Numbered from the stretch's first letter, positions 8,610 through 16,682 are shown. The stretch is DNA of 50,932 nt from Nostoc sp. 106C (GCF_002154725.1 NZ_MTAW01000209.1:1-50932); one strand, 5' to 3'. The notes: a model not told the origin generated them from the letters alone. Program-made: numbers and translations.

Positions 8610-8753
8610 ATGATTACTAATTTAAATAGTGCGATCGCCTGTTCTCTAATTCCCAAAATTCAGGCGATATTCTCAGCGACTGTGCCTAAGTTACTTGAGA
8701 ATTGGTTATTTCCCCTGATCCTGCTTATGCCCCTTTCAGCCCTCAGTTTTTAA
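8610..8753 (+). CDS. Candidate 47-residue membrane microprotein
   Basis: ATG 8610 opens a 47-codon frame beginning MITNLNSAIACS. It ends with a hydrophobic stretch, WLFPLILLMPLSALSF, that could span a membrane. No ribosome-binding site or homologue is recognised, and a HIP1 site lies inside the frame. It may well be chance. Confidence 0.15.
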   Translation: MITNLNSAIACSLIPKIQAIFSATVPKLLENWLFPLILLMPLSALSF

Positions 8754-8854
8754 TAACTTGTAAAGTTGTGTTGATTTATGTCTACTGAGTTATTTAATTA
8801 GCAGTTGGTTTAGAGTGAAAGTAAAACCTTGCTCATCAAACTGGGAAAAGTTTT

Positions 8855-9070
8855 ATGTGGAGAACTGTGTTTTTAACACTGATATTATTGATTGCCTCAG
8901 TGTTACTGATTGCTGAAACTACCTTTGCTAATCCTTGGATTGAAGGCAATGCATGGGTTGTTGAGAATACTCTAAATGCTGTTCCGCCTGAGGTAACGCC
9001 ATCTCCAGAATTACCAAAGGCTAATATTGATAAATCAAAACATGAGCTAATTGAGCAGATGCAGCAGTAG
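8855..9070 (+). CDS. Small secreted hypothetical protein
   Basis: This 71-residue ORF has a clear signal peptide: a positively charged start (MWR), a hydrophobic core (TVFLTLILLIASVLLIAE) and a probable cleavage after TTFA-N (around residue 25). The mature part is about 45 residues, with a Pro-rich middle and a charged end (KSKHELIEQMQQ). No Cys or known domain was seen. There is no strong Shine-Dalgarno sequence before ATG 8855. It stands alone between repeats. The signal peptide makes it more credible than a random ORF, but no function can be given. Confidence 0.5.
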   Translation: MWRTVFLTLILLIASVLLIAETTFANPWIEGNAWVVENTLNAVPPEVTPSPELPKANIDKSKHELIEQMQQ

Positions 9071-9110
9071 TATTCCCAAGATAAATACCAGATCGCGCTG
9101 TTTCTACCAG

Positions 9111-9216
9111 ATAATTTAGGACTTACGCACTCGGGACGAAAAACTAAGCCTTTGCGATTACTTCGCTTCGCTCGTAATTACGTAAAATCGTAGTCCTTGC
9201 GTAAGTCGTGTAATTA
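9111..9216. repeat. MITE-like hairpin element, family A copy 2
   Basis: The arms ATAATTTAGGACTTACGCA (9112-9129) and TGCGTAAGTCGTGTAATTAT (9198-9216) are inverted repeats with the same core (GGACTTACGCA) as 4068-4181. The interior differs from copy 1 (TTTGCGATTACTTCGCTTCG), so only the termini are conserved. Confidence 0.65.
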
Positions 9217-9278
9217 TTTGGATCTACAAGTGACAGACTTTTAGCCAAAACCGCTGTGCGATACCACAGGATAGTTTT

Positions 9279-9639
9279 TCACAGGATGCATATTTTAGAT
9301 GAATCTTCTAGAATATGCGCAGCTTCTGCGACAACTAAAATTGCAAATCTGCGTCCCCTGCGATCGCGTAATTCTGCCAGATGTTCGGAAGTATCCTTAA
9401 TTGTATAGGGAATTTTCGGAATCAAAATTACATCTGCACCCTCTGCAATGCCAGAATGCAGTGCTAAATGACCTGCTGTGCCTCCCATTACTTCCACAGA
9501 CCTTTTGTAGCATAAGGAATTTCCTCCACCTGCCAACCAGAGCTAAGAGTCGCATGGCTGACAACTGCGCAAATTACCTTATTCAGTCCCGGACAGTCAC
9601 CGCCACTGCTAAGAATGCCAGTCGCTTTTGTGTAGTCAT
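9279..9639 (-). pseudogene. pfkA: Decayed 6-phosphofructokinase fragment
   Basis: Two pieces of a bacterial phosphofructokinase remain on the minus strand. After a start MTTQKRL (ATG 9639), a shift of frame leads into the N-terminal nucleotide-binding region [20 protein letters not shown], which runs on to [13 protein letters not shown]. The next recognisable part is [20 protein letters not shown] followed by ADVILIPKIPYTI, in another frame. The roughly 100 residues that should lie between them, including the catalytic TID motif, are missing. So is the C-terminal third. The frameshift plus internal deletion make it non-functional. It lies directly downstream of the DUF2949 gene. A functional copy would have to be elsewhere in the genome. 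Confidence 0.85.
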
Positions 9640-9650
9640 AGCAATTTCAG

Positions 9651-9845
9651 CTAAAACACTCCATTTAACCAATCAAAAATCTCGTCTAGCTGGCTTAATG
9701 ACACCAGCCCATACTGCCAAAGAATCATAGGTAACAAATTAGGATTTTGCTCAGGATGTCGCAACGCCAGTTGCAAACCCTCTGCCGGAATTGCCAACTC
9801 TTCTTGCAAAAAACGGAGAAATTTTGCCAGTCTTTTGGTTTCCAT
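9651..9845 (-). CDS. DUF2949 family protein
   Basis: This 64-residue soluble protein begins METKRLAKFLRFLQEELAIP and continues LALRHPEQNPNLLPMILWQY and GLVSLSQLDEIFDWL. That is the compact all-helical pattern of the cyanobacterial DUF2949 family at full length. ATG 9845 is preferred over GTG 9854, which would add only MTT. It ends 11 bp before the pfkA relic begins. The function is not known for the family. Confidence 0.8.
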   Translation of the reverse strand: METKRLAKFLRFLQEELAIPAEGLQLALRHPEQNPNLLPMILWQYGLVSLSQLDEIFDWLNGVF

Positions 9846-10314
9846 AGTTGTCACCCTTGTTTTGGCTATAGAAAGAGGTTAAGTAACAAATTTGAGGAAC
9901 TTGTGAGGATTTAATAATTTTATTTACAAGCGCTTTGTTTTCTCGCGATAGACGCGAAGGAGAACGCAAGATTATTGCTTCACGAGTATTATCACGCATT
10001 TGAACCACATCTATCGTAGGGGCACAGCACTGCTCATTGGTGTCAACTTAAGCTCAAACGCTTATCCCACATACGTTTTACCCCTCCCCTTAATCCCCTC
10101 CCCCGAAGTTTGCTCAACGGGGGGGAACCCCCGCACGCAACTTCTCTCCGCCTGCGGGGAGGGGAAGTTTTGGCTTTAGACAAAACTGGGGTGGGGTGAC
10201 GAGGATCGTAATGGTAGGTGAGTGAATACAAAATCACGTTTTAACAAGGGTTTCACGTTAAGTTGACACGTATGAGCACTGCTGTGACCGACAGCCTGGT
10301 CTATTATACTGATT
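9846..10314. other. Gene-free region with dispersed repeats
   Basis: No credible gene was seen. At about 9941-9970 there is a palindrome-type module (CTCGCGATAGACGCGAAGGAG). At about 10080-10200 a G/C-rich segment (CCCCTCCCCTTAATCCCCTC and GCCTGCGGGGAGGGG) has the look of a common cyanobacterial dispersed repeat. Short open frames here are products of the repeats. Confidence 0.45.
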
Positions 10315-10608
10315 CACGAGTATCAAAAACTCGTCCGCGAGTATTAAAGACTCGTCCGCGAGTATCAAAGACTCATTCACGAGTATCAAAGACTCGTCCA
10401 CGAGTATCAAAGACTCGTCCGCGAGTATTAAAGACTCGCTCACGAGTATCAAAGACTCATTCACGAGTATCAAAGACTCGCTCACGAGTATCAAAGACTC
10501 GCTCATGAGTATCAAAGACTCATTCACGAGTATCAAAGACTCATTCACGAGTATCAAAGACTCGTCCACGAGTATCAAAGACTCGCTCACGAGTATCAAA
10601 GACTCATT
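10315..10608. repeat. Tandem array: 14 exact-length copies of a 21-bp repeat
   Basis: Consensus CACGAGTATCAAAGACTC plus a variable last triplet (GTC, ATT or GCT) is repeated 14 times without length change. A degenerate partial copy lies just upstream. Each unit holds a 5-bp stem CGAGT/ACTCG around ATCAAAG, and unit junctions form ACTCGTCCACGAGT palindromes. Because 21 is a multiple of three, open frames of seven-residue repeats exist on both strands (RVSKTRP; DESLILV). Neither has a proper start, so they are treated as by-products. Confidence 0.9.
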
Positions 10609-10618
10609 CAGGAAGTGC

Positions 10619-10747
10619 TGATATTATGTCTGGTTGAAAACTTGTCATTGCGAGCGAAGCGAAGCAATCGCAATGGTGGTGAGATTGCTACCCTGCGGGA
10701 ACGCTTTCAGCGATCGCTTCATTTCATTTCGCTCGCAATGACTATAC
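10619..10747. repeat. MITE-like element, family C, right end degraded
   Basis: The left arm GATATTATGTCTGGTTGAAA then ACTTGTCATTGCG matches the left arm of the element at 50650-50844. The right side keeps only CGCTCGCAATGAC. The interior has CTACCCTGCGGGAACGC, a palindromic module shared with other repeats in the window. Confidence 0.55.
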
Positions 10748-10924
10748 TTACTCACTTACCTTCAAATTCACAGCCAACTGCATCAGGAAAACCTCACGCA
10801 ACACTTTCTCCCCTTCTCCGCGTCCCCGCATCTCTTCACAAGAGACTTCTTACACAATCAATCAACGAAAATTCTAACCCCTTCTGCCTGGTTGGTGAGC
10901 GAAGTCGAACCACTGCCCTCCGCC

Positions 10925-13639
10925 TTACTCCCCCAACAGCGGATGACTTTGCAAAACCCAACGGCGAAACAGTTCTACAATAATTCGCCAGCGTCCCTCA
11001 GCCTGTGCAACCACATCATGACGCATTAAAATACCAAGCGCTGCTTGTAACTGTTCGCCAGCCAAAGCCGTAGACTCAGCTAAAGTATCTAAACTTAACC
11101 CCTCTGGGTGCGGTGCAAGTACTTGTATTATCGCCTGCTGACCCTCAGCACCGCGCATCGCCTGACCCCAAACCCCGTCAAAATAGTAGCGTCCGCGCTT
11201 AAAAAACTCAGGATCATTGATAACTGCTGCCACATCTTCCACCGTAAAAACCGGATTGCGGGAGCGCCCTTGCTCAAACACAAAATCATTGTAGCGGCGC
11301 ACTAGCTGGAATCCCAGCAGTTGCACTAAATAAGGTTGACCAGATGTTAAAGCATAAATTTCATCTAGCGCTTCCGGCGTATAGTCGAGGAGGAAGTCAT
11401 CATCTGGGTTAGCTAAAATTTGCCTAGTAGCTGCACGTTCTTGAAAGCCTACATGGATGGGGATGACGCTAGCAAAGAAAGGCTGGAAATAATCTGCTGT
11501 CATTTCCTCTAAGGTGTGCAAACCAGCAAAAGCAAAGGCAACTTTAGAACTCATTTGCACCAACCCCCGCAGAAAACCCATAAAATCTTGGGGGATTCTT
11601 CCCGCTTCAATTAGTTCTTCAATTTTCTCGAACTCATCCAAAGCAATAATTAACCCACCTTCTAATTGTGCTTCTACTTGTTTCAAATAACGTTCAAAAG
11701 TTCGGTAGGGGAGGTTGAGCAAATCTGCATCAGTTGGAGGTGGAATTTTTACAGCTTGCGAAATTTCATCAGTAATTGCCATTAGCACCTCGCCAACTCC
11801 TTGCGGAGTATCTCCCAACCGCAGCAGGTTGACATAAACTAGCTGTATCCCTGAACCTAGAGAATTAGCGGCGTTAACTAAGATAGAAGTTTTACCCATA
11901 CGCCTGTGACCGTAGAGAACTAAAGACTGGAGTTGATGACCCATCACCCAAAGTTCTTCTAACTGTCTGATGACATCTTCTCGCCCAACGAAGAGATTAC
12001 CTTGAACAGGGTCGCCTACTATATAAGGATTAATCACAGGCTTGGTGATGGTAACTTCCCCTACCTCACCAGCGATTTGTAACAGGCTTTCTTTCCAGGT
12101 TTGGGCGATATCTACAATTAGTCCGCGTTCGGCTTGCGGCAAATTATTGGCTTGATTGAGGATGTTAGTGAGTTCACCTAAAGCGCGATTGAGAGCCAAA
12201 GATTTAGCGGAACGTGATACGCTGCGATTAACAAATTGGACATCCTCAACGACTCGACGCAGGCTAGTAATTGTACTCCAGGTAGCTGGACGTAAAAGGT
12301 GTTCTGGCGGAAAAGTAGGTACTTGTACAGTAGCAATAGAGCCTGGTTCTTTAGCTTCGTAAAATGTTGCAAGAGTTTGAGCAAGAGTATACATTTCCTC
12401 GCCATAGAGAAGAGAACGCACTACAGCAAAAGCTTCTGTTGCTTTCACTGGTTCTTTTTCATGTAGATACCAAAAACCAGCAGCAGCAGCACGGGAAGAA
12501 GTATCTAAGCGGATGTCTGTAAGCAAACGAGCTTGCAACATTCCCTTCCAAGAACGAGGGAGAATAAAAAACTCTTTGACTGCCTCTGATTTTAGTTGTT
12601 CTTCTAGAGAAGCTGAAGCAAAACGTACTAGGTTCCAATCAAAAGGAGCTTCAACTAGCCGAGAGATGTGCCAAATAATTTCCTCTGATGGGATTTTGGC
12701 AAGTACTTTATTAACTGCTTGTACAACGGGAATAAATTGCAGAGTATAAGCTAGCAATTCATTAGTATTATGCAAAGCTGTTTCCCAATCTTGTTGGAGC
12801 CAATTCTGCAAGCGCTTATCAAGATTGGGTAAGGGAATTGAAGTGATACGGGGAAGTAAAAAACTACCATTTGGGATTTTTTGTAAATTTAAAGGTAAGC
12901 CAACTAGCCAATTCTCTGGACGCATAACCGCGACGCCTACCGCCACGCCGAACGCCACGCCTACCGCCACTCCTCCCGCCACGCCGAACGCCATGCCTAA
13001 CGCCACGCCTAACGCCACGCCTAACGCCACGCCGAACGCCACGCAGAACGCCACGCCTAACGCCACTCCTCCCGCCACGCCGAACCCCACGGCTCCCGCC
13101 ACGCCTAACGCCACGCCGAACGCCATGCCTACCGCCACGCCTACCGCCACGCCTACCGCCACGCCTACCGCCACGCCGAACACCACGCCGAACGCCACGC
13201 CTAACACCACGCCGAACGCCACGCCGAACGCCACGCCTAACGCCACTCCTCCCGCCACGCCTAACGCCACTCCTCCCGCCACGCCTACCACCACGCCGAA
13301 CGCCACGCCTACCACCACGCCGAACCAGTCAACGCGAACATCTATCGTCTCAAAAATTAGGCTTACAACCACTGGTGTAGCTACTGTTAAAACTAACCCT
13401 TGGAAAAGTAACTGGCGCTGGATAGGATTTTGACGCAACAACTCTAATCCTTTTCGCCAATTCATTTCACTTTCAGGGATATACCCACCCCCGAAAGTAT
13501 CCACATACCACCGCAAAGCCTGGGGAAAATAAAATACCCAGTACAACAGGCGTAGATAATCTAAGGGATTCCACAGTGAGAGGGGACGGCGTAATTTAGG
13601 CGCTAAATTTAAACGCGGTACAGGTGGGTGTTGACTCAT
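10925..13639 (-). CDS. Membrane P-loop ATPase with 33-fold glycine-tetrad domain
   Basis: This is a 904-residue protein. Residues 1-105 hold a conserved-looking N-terminus (WNPLDYLRLLYWVFYF) and a first hydrophobic segment (LVLTVATPVVVSLIF). Residues 106-237 are 33 consecutive tetrads of the form x-G-V-A (FGVA, LGVA, VGVA, GGVA), placing Gly at every fourth position as in a long glycine zipper. A soluble helical region (about 240-555) follows. The ATPase has FVGRE (about 560), Walker A GHRRMGKTS (577-585), Walker B LIIALDEFEK (about 663-672) and TSGQPYLVQ, typical of STAND/MNS-type ATPases. The C-terminus looks like a winged helix (LSLDTLAESTALAGEQLQAA). Start ATG 13639 overlaps the stop of the upstream ATPase gene by 4 bp (ATGA), implying translational coupling. 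The tetrad region probably enters the membrane. A sensor-plus-pore role is inferred, not shown. Confidence 0.85.
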   Translation of the reverse strand: MSQHPPVPRLNLAPKLRRPLSLWNPLDYLRLLYWVFYFPQALRWYVDTFGGGYIPESEMNWRKGLELLRQNPIQRQLLFQGLVLTVATPVVVSLIFETIDVRVDWFGVVVGVAFGVVVGVAGGVALGVAGGVALGVAFGVAFGVVLGVAFGVVFGVAVGVAVGVAVGVAVGMAFGVALGVAGAVGFGVAGGVALGVAFCVAFGVALGVALGVALGMAFGVAGGVAVGVAFGVAVGVAVMRPENWLVGLPLNLQKIPNGSFLLPRITSIPLPNLDKRLQNWLQQDWETALHNTNELLAYTLQFIPVVQAVNKVLAKIPSEEIIWHISRLVEAPFDWNLVRFASASLEEQLKSEAVKEFFILPRSWKGMLQARLLTDIRLDTSSRAAAAGFWYLHEKEPVKATEAFAVVRSLLYGEEMYTLAQTLATFYEAKEPGSIATVQVPTFPPEHLLRPATWSTITSLRRVVEDVQFVNRSVSRSAKSLALNRALGELTNILNQANNLPQAERGLIVDIAQTWKESLLQIAGEVGEVTITKPVINPYIVGDPVQGNLFVGREDVIRQLEELWVMGHQLQSLVLYGHRRMGKTSILVNAANSLGSGIQLVYVNLLRLGDTPQGVGEVLMAITDEISQAVKIPPPTDADLLNLPYRTFERYLKQVEAQLEGGLIIALDEFEKIEELIEAGRIPQDFMGFLRGLVQMSSKVAFAFAGLHTLEEMTADYFQPFFASVIPIHVGFQERAATRQILANPDDDFLLDYTPEALDEIYALTSGQPYLVQLLGFQLVRRYNDFVFEQGRSRNPVFTVEDVAAVINDPEFFKRGRYYFDGVWGQAMRGAEGQQAIIQVLAPHPEGLSLDTLAESTALAGEQLQAALGILMRHDVVAQAEGRWRIIVELFRRWVLQSHPLLGE
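12929..13324. repeat. 12-bp-periodic coding repeat (33 tetrads)
   Basis: On the + strand units such as GCCACGCCTAAC and GCCACGCCGAAC repeat every 12 bp, with occasional CTCCC or CTACC variants. They encode the x-G-V-A tetrads on the minus strand. The opposite strand reads as TPNATPTATP and has no stop either, which creates a false 202-codon ORF (12825-13433). The near-identity of units at DNA level points to recent expansion by slippage or recombination. Confidence 0.9.
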
Positions 13640-14715
13640 AACTCAGTTTTCATCCTCTCGATATACCGCGAGTAGGTTCGATGACACCAATACATAAGTC
13701 GCTGGGGGTGTCCGCCACTTTCTTGGGTAAGTTGAATGATTTCCTCTTCTGTAAAACTAACCTGAGTATTCACTAAACGACTGTCAATAAACCCACGAAC
13801 CATATTTTCGTCCCAAGGCTGGATAAGTTCTTCAATGCAAACGCCTTGGAACGGTGAGGGATTATCTCGGCTATCAGGAAACAAAACATCCAGGTGTTCG
13901 CTAGCTGCAATCACCAAGCGCAGAGGTGGGTTAGCTTGTCCGTCAGCCAAACCGCGCAGTTGTTGGCGTAATTCCCTGGTAAAACCATCCCAAGTCATTT
14001 GTTGTACTTCGTCTAATAACAGCAATAATTGCTGTTTTTGTAACTCACGAATTAATTGCCGACCTTTGCTAACAGGGATTCCCACCTGATAGCAGAGTTC
14101 ATCATAAAAGTCTTCGTCATTAAAAATAAGGCTTAAATTGAGATAAATTGCCTTGCGTGGTTTGAGCAGCTGATATTGTGCCTGTTGGTAAATAGCTTGG
14201 AGTAGAGAAGACTTGCCGATTTTTTTCTCTCCAATAAGTGCTACGCTACTGCCACTGTTTAGGGTTTCAAATACTCTTGCAATCTCTCTTTCTCGACCGA
14301 ACAATAAATGCTGTTCGGTGATGATGTCATTGAGGGGAATAAATGGGTTATCTGTGGAAGCAGGAACGGGAGGAGCAATATTATAGTTTTGAGTTCTCAA
14401 CCATTCTAAATATTTAGGTTTAAGCCAAGCTAGAAATTTGGCATCTTTGTCTCGAATTCTCTGATTGTAATCGGGGAAGCCTTCGCGGTCTGGCTGAGGA
14501 GACAATCGCTTGTGGTACATATTCCACATATGCTTCCTCACAGTGTCTTCCGAGTCAGGAAGTAGAGGATTTTCTAATGATTGGTCTGCAACCTGATTAT
14601 TATCATTTACAGTATTCTCATCAGGAAATTTTGCCAAAAGAATCGCCTGTTCCGTCTGGCTCAAACCATACTGAAGACATACATCCACAAGTAGAAAGTT
14701 TTGCCAAGAGTTCAT
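13636..14715 (-). CDS. P-loop ATPase, first gene of two-ATPase cassette
   Basis: This is a 359-residue soluble protein. Residues 1-110 form a helical N-terminal domain (LVDVCLQYGLSQTEQAILLA) that I cannot assign with confidence; it is reminiscent of N-terminal helix-turn-helix modules found on cyanobacterial conflict proteins. The ATPase begins at LLFGREREI (about 137), with Walker A GEKKIGKSS (about 159-167), Walker B LLLLLDEVQQ (about 211-220) and a C-terminal SGGHPQRLMYW motif. No membrane segment was seen. It starts at ATG 14715 and overlaps the 904-residue ATPase by ATGA, so the two are almost certainly co-translated and may form a hetero-oligomer. It diverges from the secreted protein at 14955. 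The substrate is unknown. Confidence 0.85.
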   Translation of the reverse strand: MNSWQNFLLVDVCLQYGLSQTEQAILLAKFPDENTVNDNNQVADQSLENPLLPDSEDTVRKHMWNMYHKRLSPQPDREGFPDYNQRIRDKDAKFLAWLKPKYLEWLRTQNYNIAPPVPASTDNPFIPLNDIITEQHLLFGREREIARVFETLNSGSSVALIGEKKIGKSSLLQAIYQQAQYQLLKPRKAIYLNLSLIFNDEDFYDELCYQVGIPVSKGRQLIRELQKQQLLLLLDEVQQMTWDGFTRELRQQLRGLADGQANPPLRLVIAASEHLDVLFPDSRDNPSPFQGVCIEELIQPWDENMVRGFIDSRLVNTQVSFTEEEIIQLTQESGGHPQRLMYWCHRTYSRYIERMKTEL

Positions 14716-14954
14716 AGTTATGCTCTACTCCTCAACACCTTGGCAAGCGAGGCTTCACTAGCAGCAAGGCTGAATTTAACTGAATTTAAATATAGCGCTT
14801 TTCCAATTATGAGAAAATGCGGAAAAATTTTTCCGGTATTTTTCAGAATAACCAGAAAGCTCTTTCTGGGACATTATCGAAGCAAAATTTTATGATTTTG
14901 ATGTTAAAGATATTGAGTTTTGCTTAAAAAGTAAGTTGGAGGAGGAAAATTAAT

Positions 14955-15491
14955 ATGAGATTATCAATGGATAAAGTAATCGTGCCCGTGGTAGTCGCCC
15001 TGATAGGCTTCGCAGGTGTTGTAGGTGCTGCCTGGATTACTGTAAACCCTCATAATAAGCCAGAAATTAAGCCTCCTACATCACAATGCAACCCAAATCT
15101 TGCATCTAAAATTTGTGTTGCTAATCTCACTGTGCAAATTAATAGCGACGAACCTCTGCAAGTAATTAATCATCAACGGATTCCTCTGAAAGCTGGAGAT
15201 ACTTTAAAAATTTTGGATCTCAGCTATTGCATACCATCTGAAGTCAGCCTTAATAAATTAGAAGCAAAAGCTCTGCTCTTCAAAAATGGAGTTGAGAGTT
15301 ATAAAGATGTTCTGCTAACTCTTAGTGACTTCCCGATTCATACAGGTGTTTGTCACAAAATTGGTAACTTCCAAAAAACCTGGAAACTTGAGCCAGGGCA
15401 ACATCAAGCGATGATTCCTATCATCAAATATGATGGCAGCAACAGAATTGTTGATAAGAGTTTCTACTTTACTTTGGATGTTGGCTCTTAA
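14955..15491 (+). CDS. Membrane-anchored or secreted hypothetical protein
   Basis: This 178-residue protein has one N-terminal hydrophobic segment (VIVPVVVALIGFAGVVGAAW, residues 8-27), either an uncleaved anchor or a signal peptide. The outer part holds four Cys (45, 54, 92, 133) that could form two disulphides, and it looks beta-rich (LKLEPGQH, FYFTLDV). It has the best Shine-Dalgarno in the area: GGAGGAGG (14938-14945) ends 9 nt before ATG 14955. It is divergent from the ATPase cassette, with a 239-bp gap between the starts. No family was recognised. Its place between the ATPase pair and the glycine-rich membrane protein may be meaningful. Confidence 0.7.
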   Translation: MRLSMDKVIVPVVVALIGFAGVVGAAWITVNPHNKPEIKPPTSQCNPNLASKICVANLTVQINSDEPLQVINHQRIPLKAGDTLKILDLSYCIPSEVSLNKLEAKALLFKNGVESYKDVLLTLSDFPIHTGVCHKIGNFQKTWKLEPGQHQAMIPIIKYDGSNRIVDKSFYFTLDVGS

Positions 15492-15525
15492 ACGTTGCAA
15501 GATTCTCAATTAACACCATCGTCCG

Positions 15526-15625
15526 CCTTGGAATGAATTCCAAGGCTAATAGCCTAAGTCCACTCAAGTGGACTAAAAACTTTACCAGTTGTCTTTAGAC
15601 GAATTTAGCTATTAGCCTAATAATT
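15526..15625. repeat. Cluster of palindromes between convergent genes
   Basis: CCTTGGAAT-GA-ATTCCAAGG-type arms (15526-15545) and AGTCCACT-CA-AGTGGACT (15557-15574) are followed by a repeat of TAGCCTAA (about 15550 and 15613). They lie between genes ending at 15491 (+) and 15659 (-) and could terminate both. There is no long T-run, so they may simply be a dispersed repeat. Confidence 0.55.
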
Positions 15626-15658
15626 TATTCTCTTCTCAGGTGATTGTGAAGAGTGGTG

Positions 15659-16294
15659 CTAAGTAAAATCTCGCCTGATGCGAATGAGTGCTTGGTTTAA
15701 AGCTTCGCTGTGAATCCAGCCAACAAAGCCACCGTAAATCATTCTGTCATTGCGATCGCTAATAAAAACATGGTCAACTCCTAACTGGTTTTTCCAAGTT
15801 CTCACCACGCTTCCATCTCTCAGCCTCATTATCGGGTTGGAACTCTTAAAATCTCTGTGGTGTGCGCGAGTTATACCGGGGACATTTTCTAGGATGGCGA
15901 TCGCATCTCTAGCATCATCTGTTGTATTATCACTAACTACCGTTGCACAACCGCACCCATCAGTTACAGTCGTCTTAAGTCTGTCTTTCATATCGCCGTC
16001 AAACAGCGACAAAGAATCAATCTCATCTAAAAGTTTGCCATGTGGTTCAGTTTGTCGGCGTTGGCAATAAACTCCTGTCAGCAAATCTTCCAAACTGACT
16101 TTCGCCAAAGCATCGGTAATCAAACCTGTCAGTCCCAACACAGCAATTCCACCCAGCATCCCCGCCGGGCCACCCAAAAAAGCCAAAGCTGCGGTGATAG
16201 CAGCAGCACCCGTAAAGCCTGTAGCAGCCATTGTGATTACCAAAATTACACCTGGTAAACCCAATGCAGCGACTTTTTTGACAACTTCATCCAT
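15659..16294 (-). CDS. Glycine/alanine-rich membrane protein, unknown function
   Basis: In this 211-residue protein, residues 9-62 form two adjacent hydrophobic Gly/Ala-rich segments (GVILVITMAATGFTGAAAIT; GGPAGMLGGIAVLGLTGLIT) resembling pore-forming or bacteriocin-like helices. Residues 65-211 are soluble, with YCQRRQ, a DGCGCATVV motif and a C-terminal part (IMRLRDGSVVRTWKNQLGVD; IYGGFVGWIHSEALNQAL) that looks like a compact domain. It starts at ATG 16294. It lies 53 bp downstream of the next minus-strand gene, so a shared transcript is possible. I do not recognise the family. It could be a membrane effector with a regulatory tail, but this rests only on composition. Confidence 0.7.
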   Translation of the reverse strand: MDEVVKKVAALGLPGVILVITMAATGFTGAAAITAALAFLGGPAGMLGGIAVLGLTGLITDALAKVSLEDLLTGVYCQRRQTEPHGKLLDEIDSLSLFDGDMKDRLKTTVTDGCGCATVVSDNTTDDARDAIAILENVPGITRAHHRDFKSSNPIMRLRDGSVVRTWKNQLGVDHVFISDRNDRMIYGGFVGWIHSEALNQALIRIRRDFT

Positions 16295-16347
16295 ACCCTG
16301 TCACCTCAAGACAAGATTTGCTCTGAAGTCTTTTCTAACACCGAATA

Positions 16348-16629
16348 TTAACCATGCTGCAAAAACTCAACCTTAGGTAATAAAGGGTCAGTAACAATAC
16401 CCACACCGTTAAAACCCCAGCGTTTGAGTAAACTACTCACCTGTGTACCAGGAATAGATTCTACAGCAAAGCGGTTTGCCACCTCTGCGGCGTGGGTGTT
16501 GAGATAGCTCAAAGCATCAAAGTTTTCCTTAAACAACAACAGATAACCCAATGCTTCAGCGTTGGGACGAGCTGTGAGATAACGACCATCAGATCTTGAG
16601 CGCAGCAGATAATATACTTCGGACAGCAT
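16348..16629 (-). CDS. Conserved cyanobacterial hypothetical protein
   Basis: This 93-residue soluble protein begins MLSEVYYLLRSRSDGRYLTA and continues LLLFKENFDALSYLNTHA, VANRFAVESIPGTQVSSLLK and RWGFNGVGIVTDPLLP. ATG 16629 is preferred over the upstream TTG 16677, whose extra residues (MHLFASPHPPFPYLFA) look non-coding. The pattern is that of a short alpha/beta protein known to me only as an uncharacterised cyanobacterial family. It follows the ABC permease gene by 53 bp on the same strand and may be co-transcribed with it. Confidence 0.7.
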   Translation of the reverse strand: MLSEVYYLLRSRSDGRYLTARPNAEALGYLLLFKENFDALSYLNTHAAEVANRFAVESIPGTQVSSLLKRWGFNGVGIVTDPLLPKVEFLQHG

Positions 16630-16682
16630 GGCGAACAGATAAGGAAATGGAGGATGAGGAGAGGCGAATAAATGCAACTGAG

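Noticed and set aside
10258-10599. Stop-free frames over the 21-bp array, with a CRISPR-like look
   Set aside because: The repeats are directly contiguous with no spacers, so it is not a CRISPR array. The 113-codon frame starts at TTG inside the array, and open frames on both strands follow simply from the 21-bp unit.
12825-13433. 202-codon + strand frame rich in TPNATP
   Set aside because: It is the antisense shadow of the x-G-V-A tetrads in the 904-residue ATPase, which has clear domains on either side.
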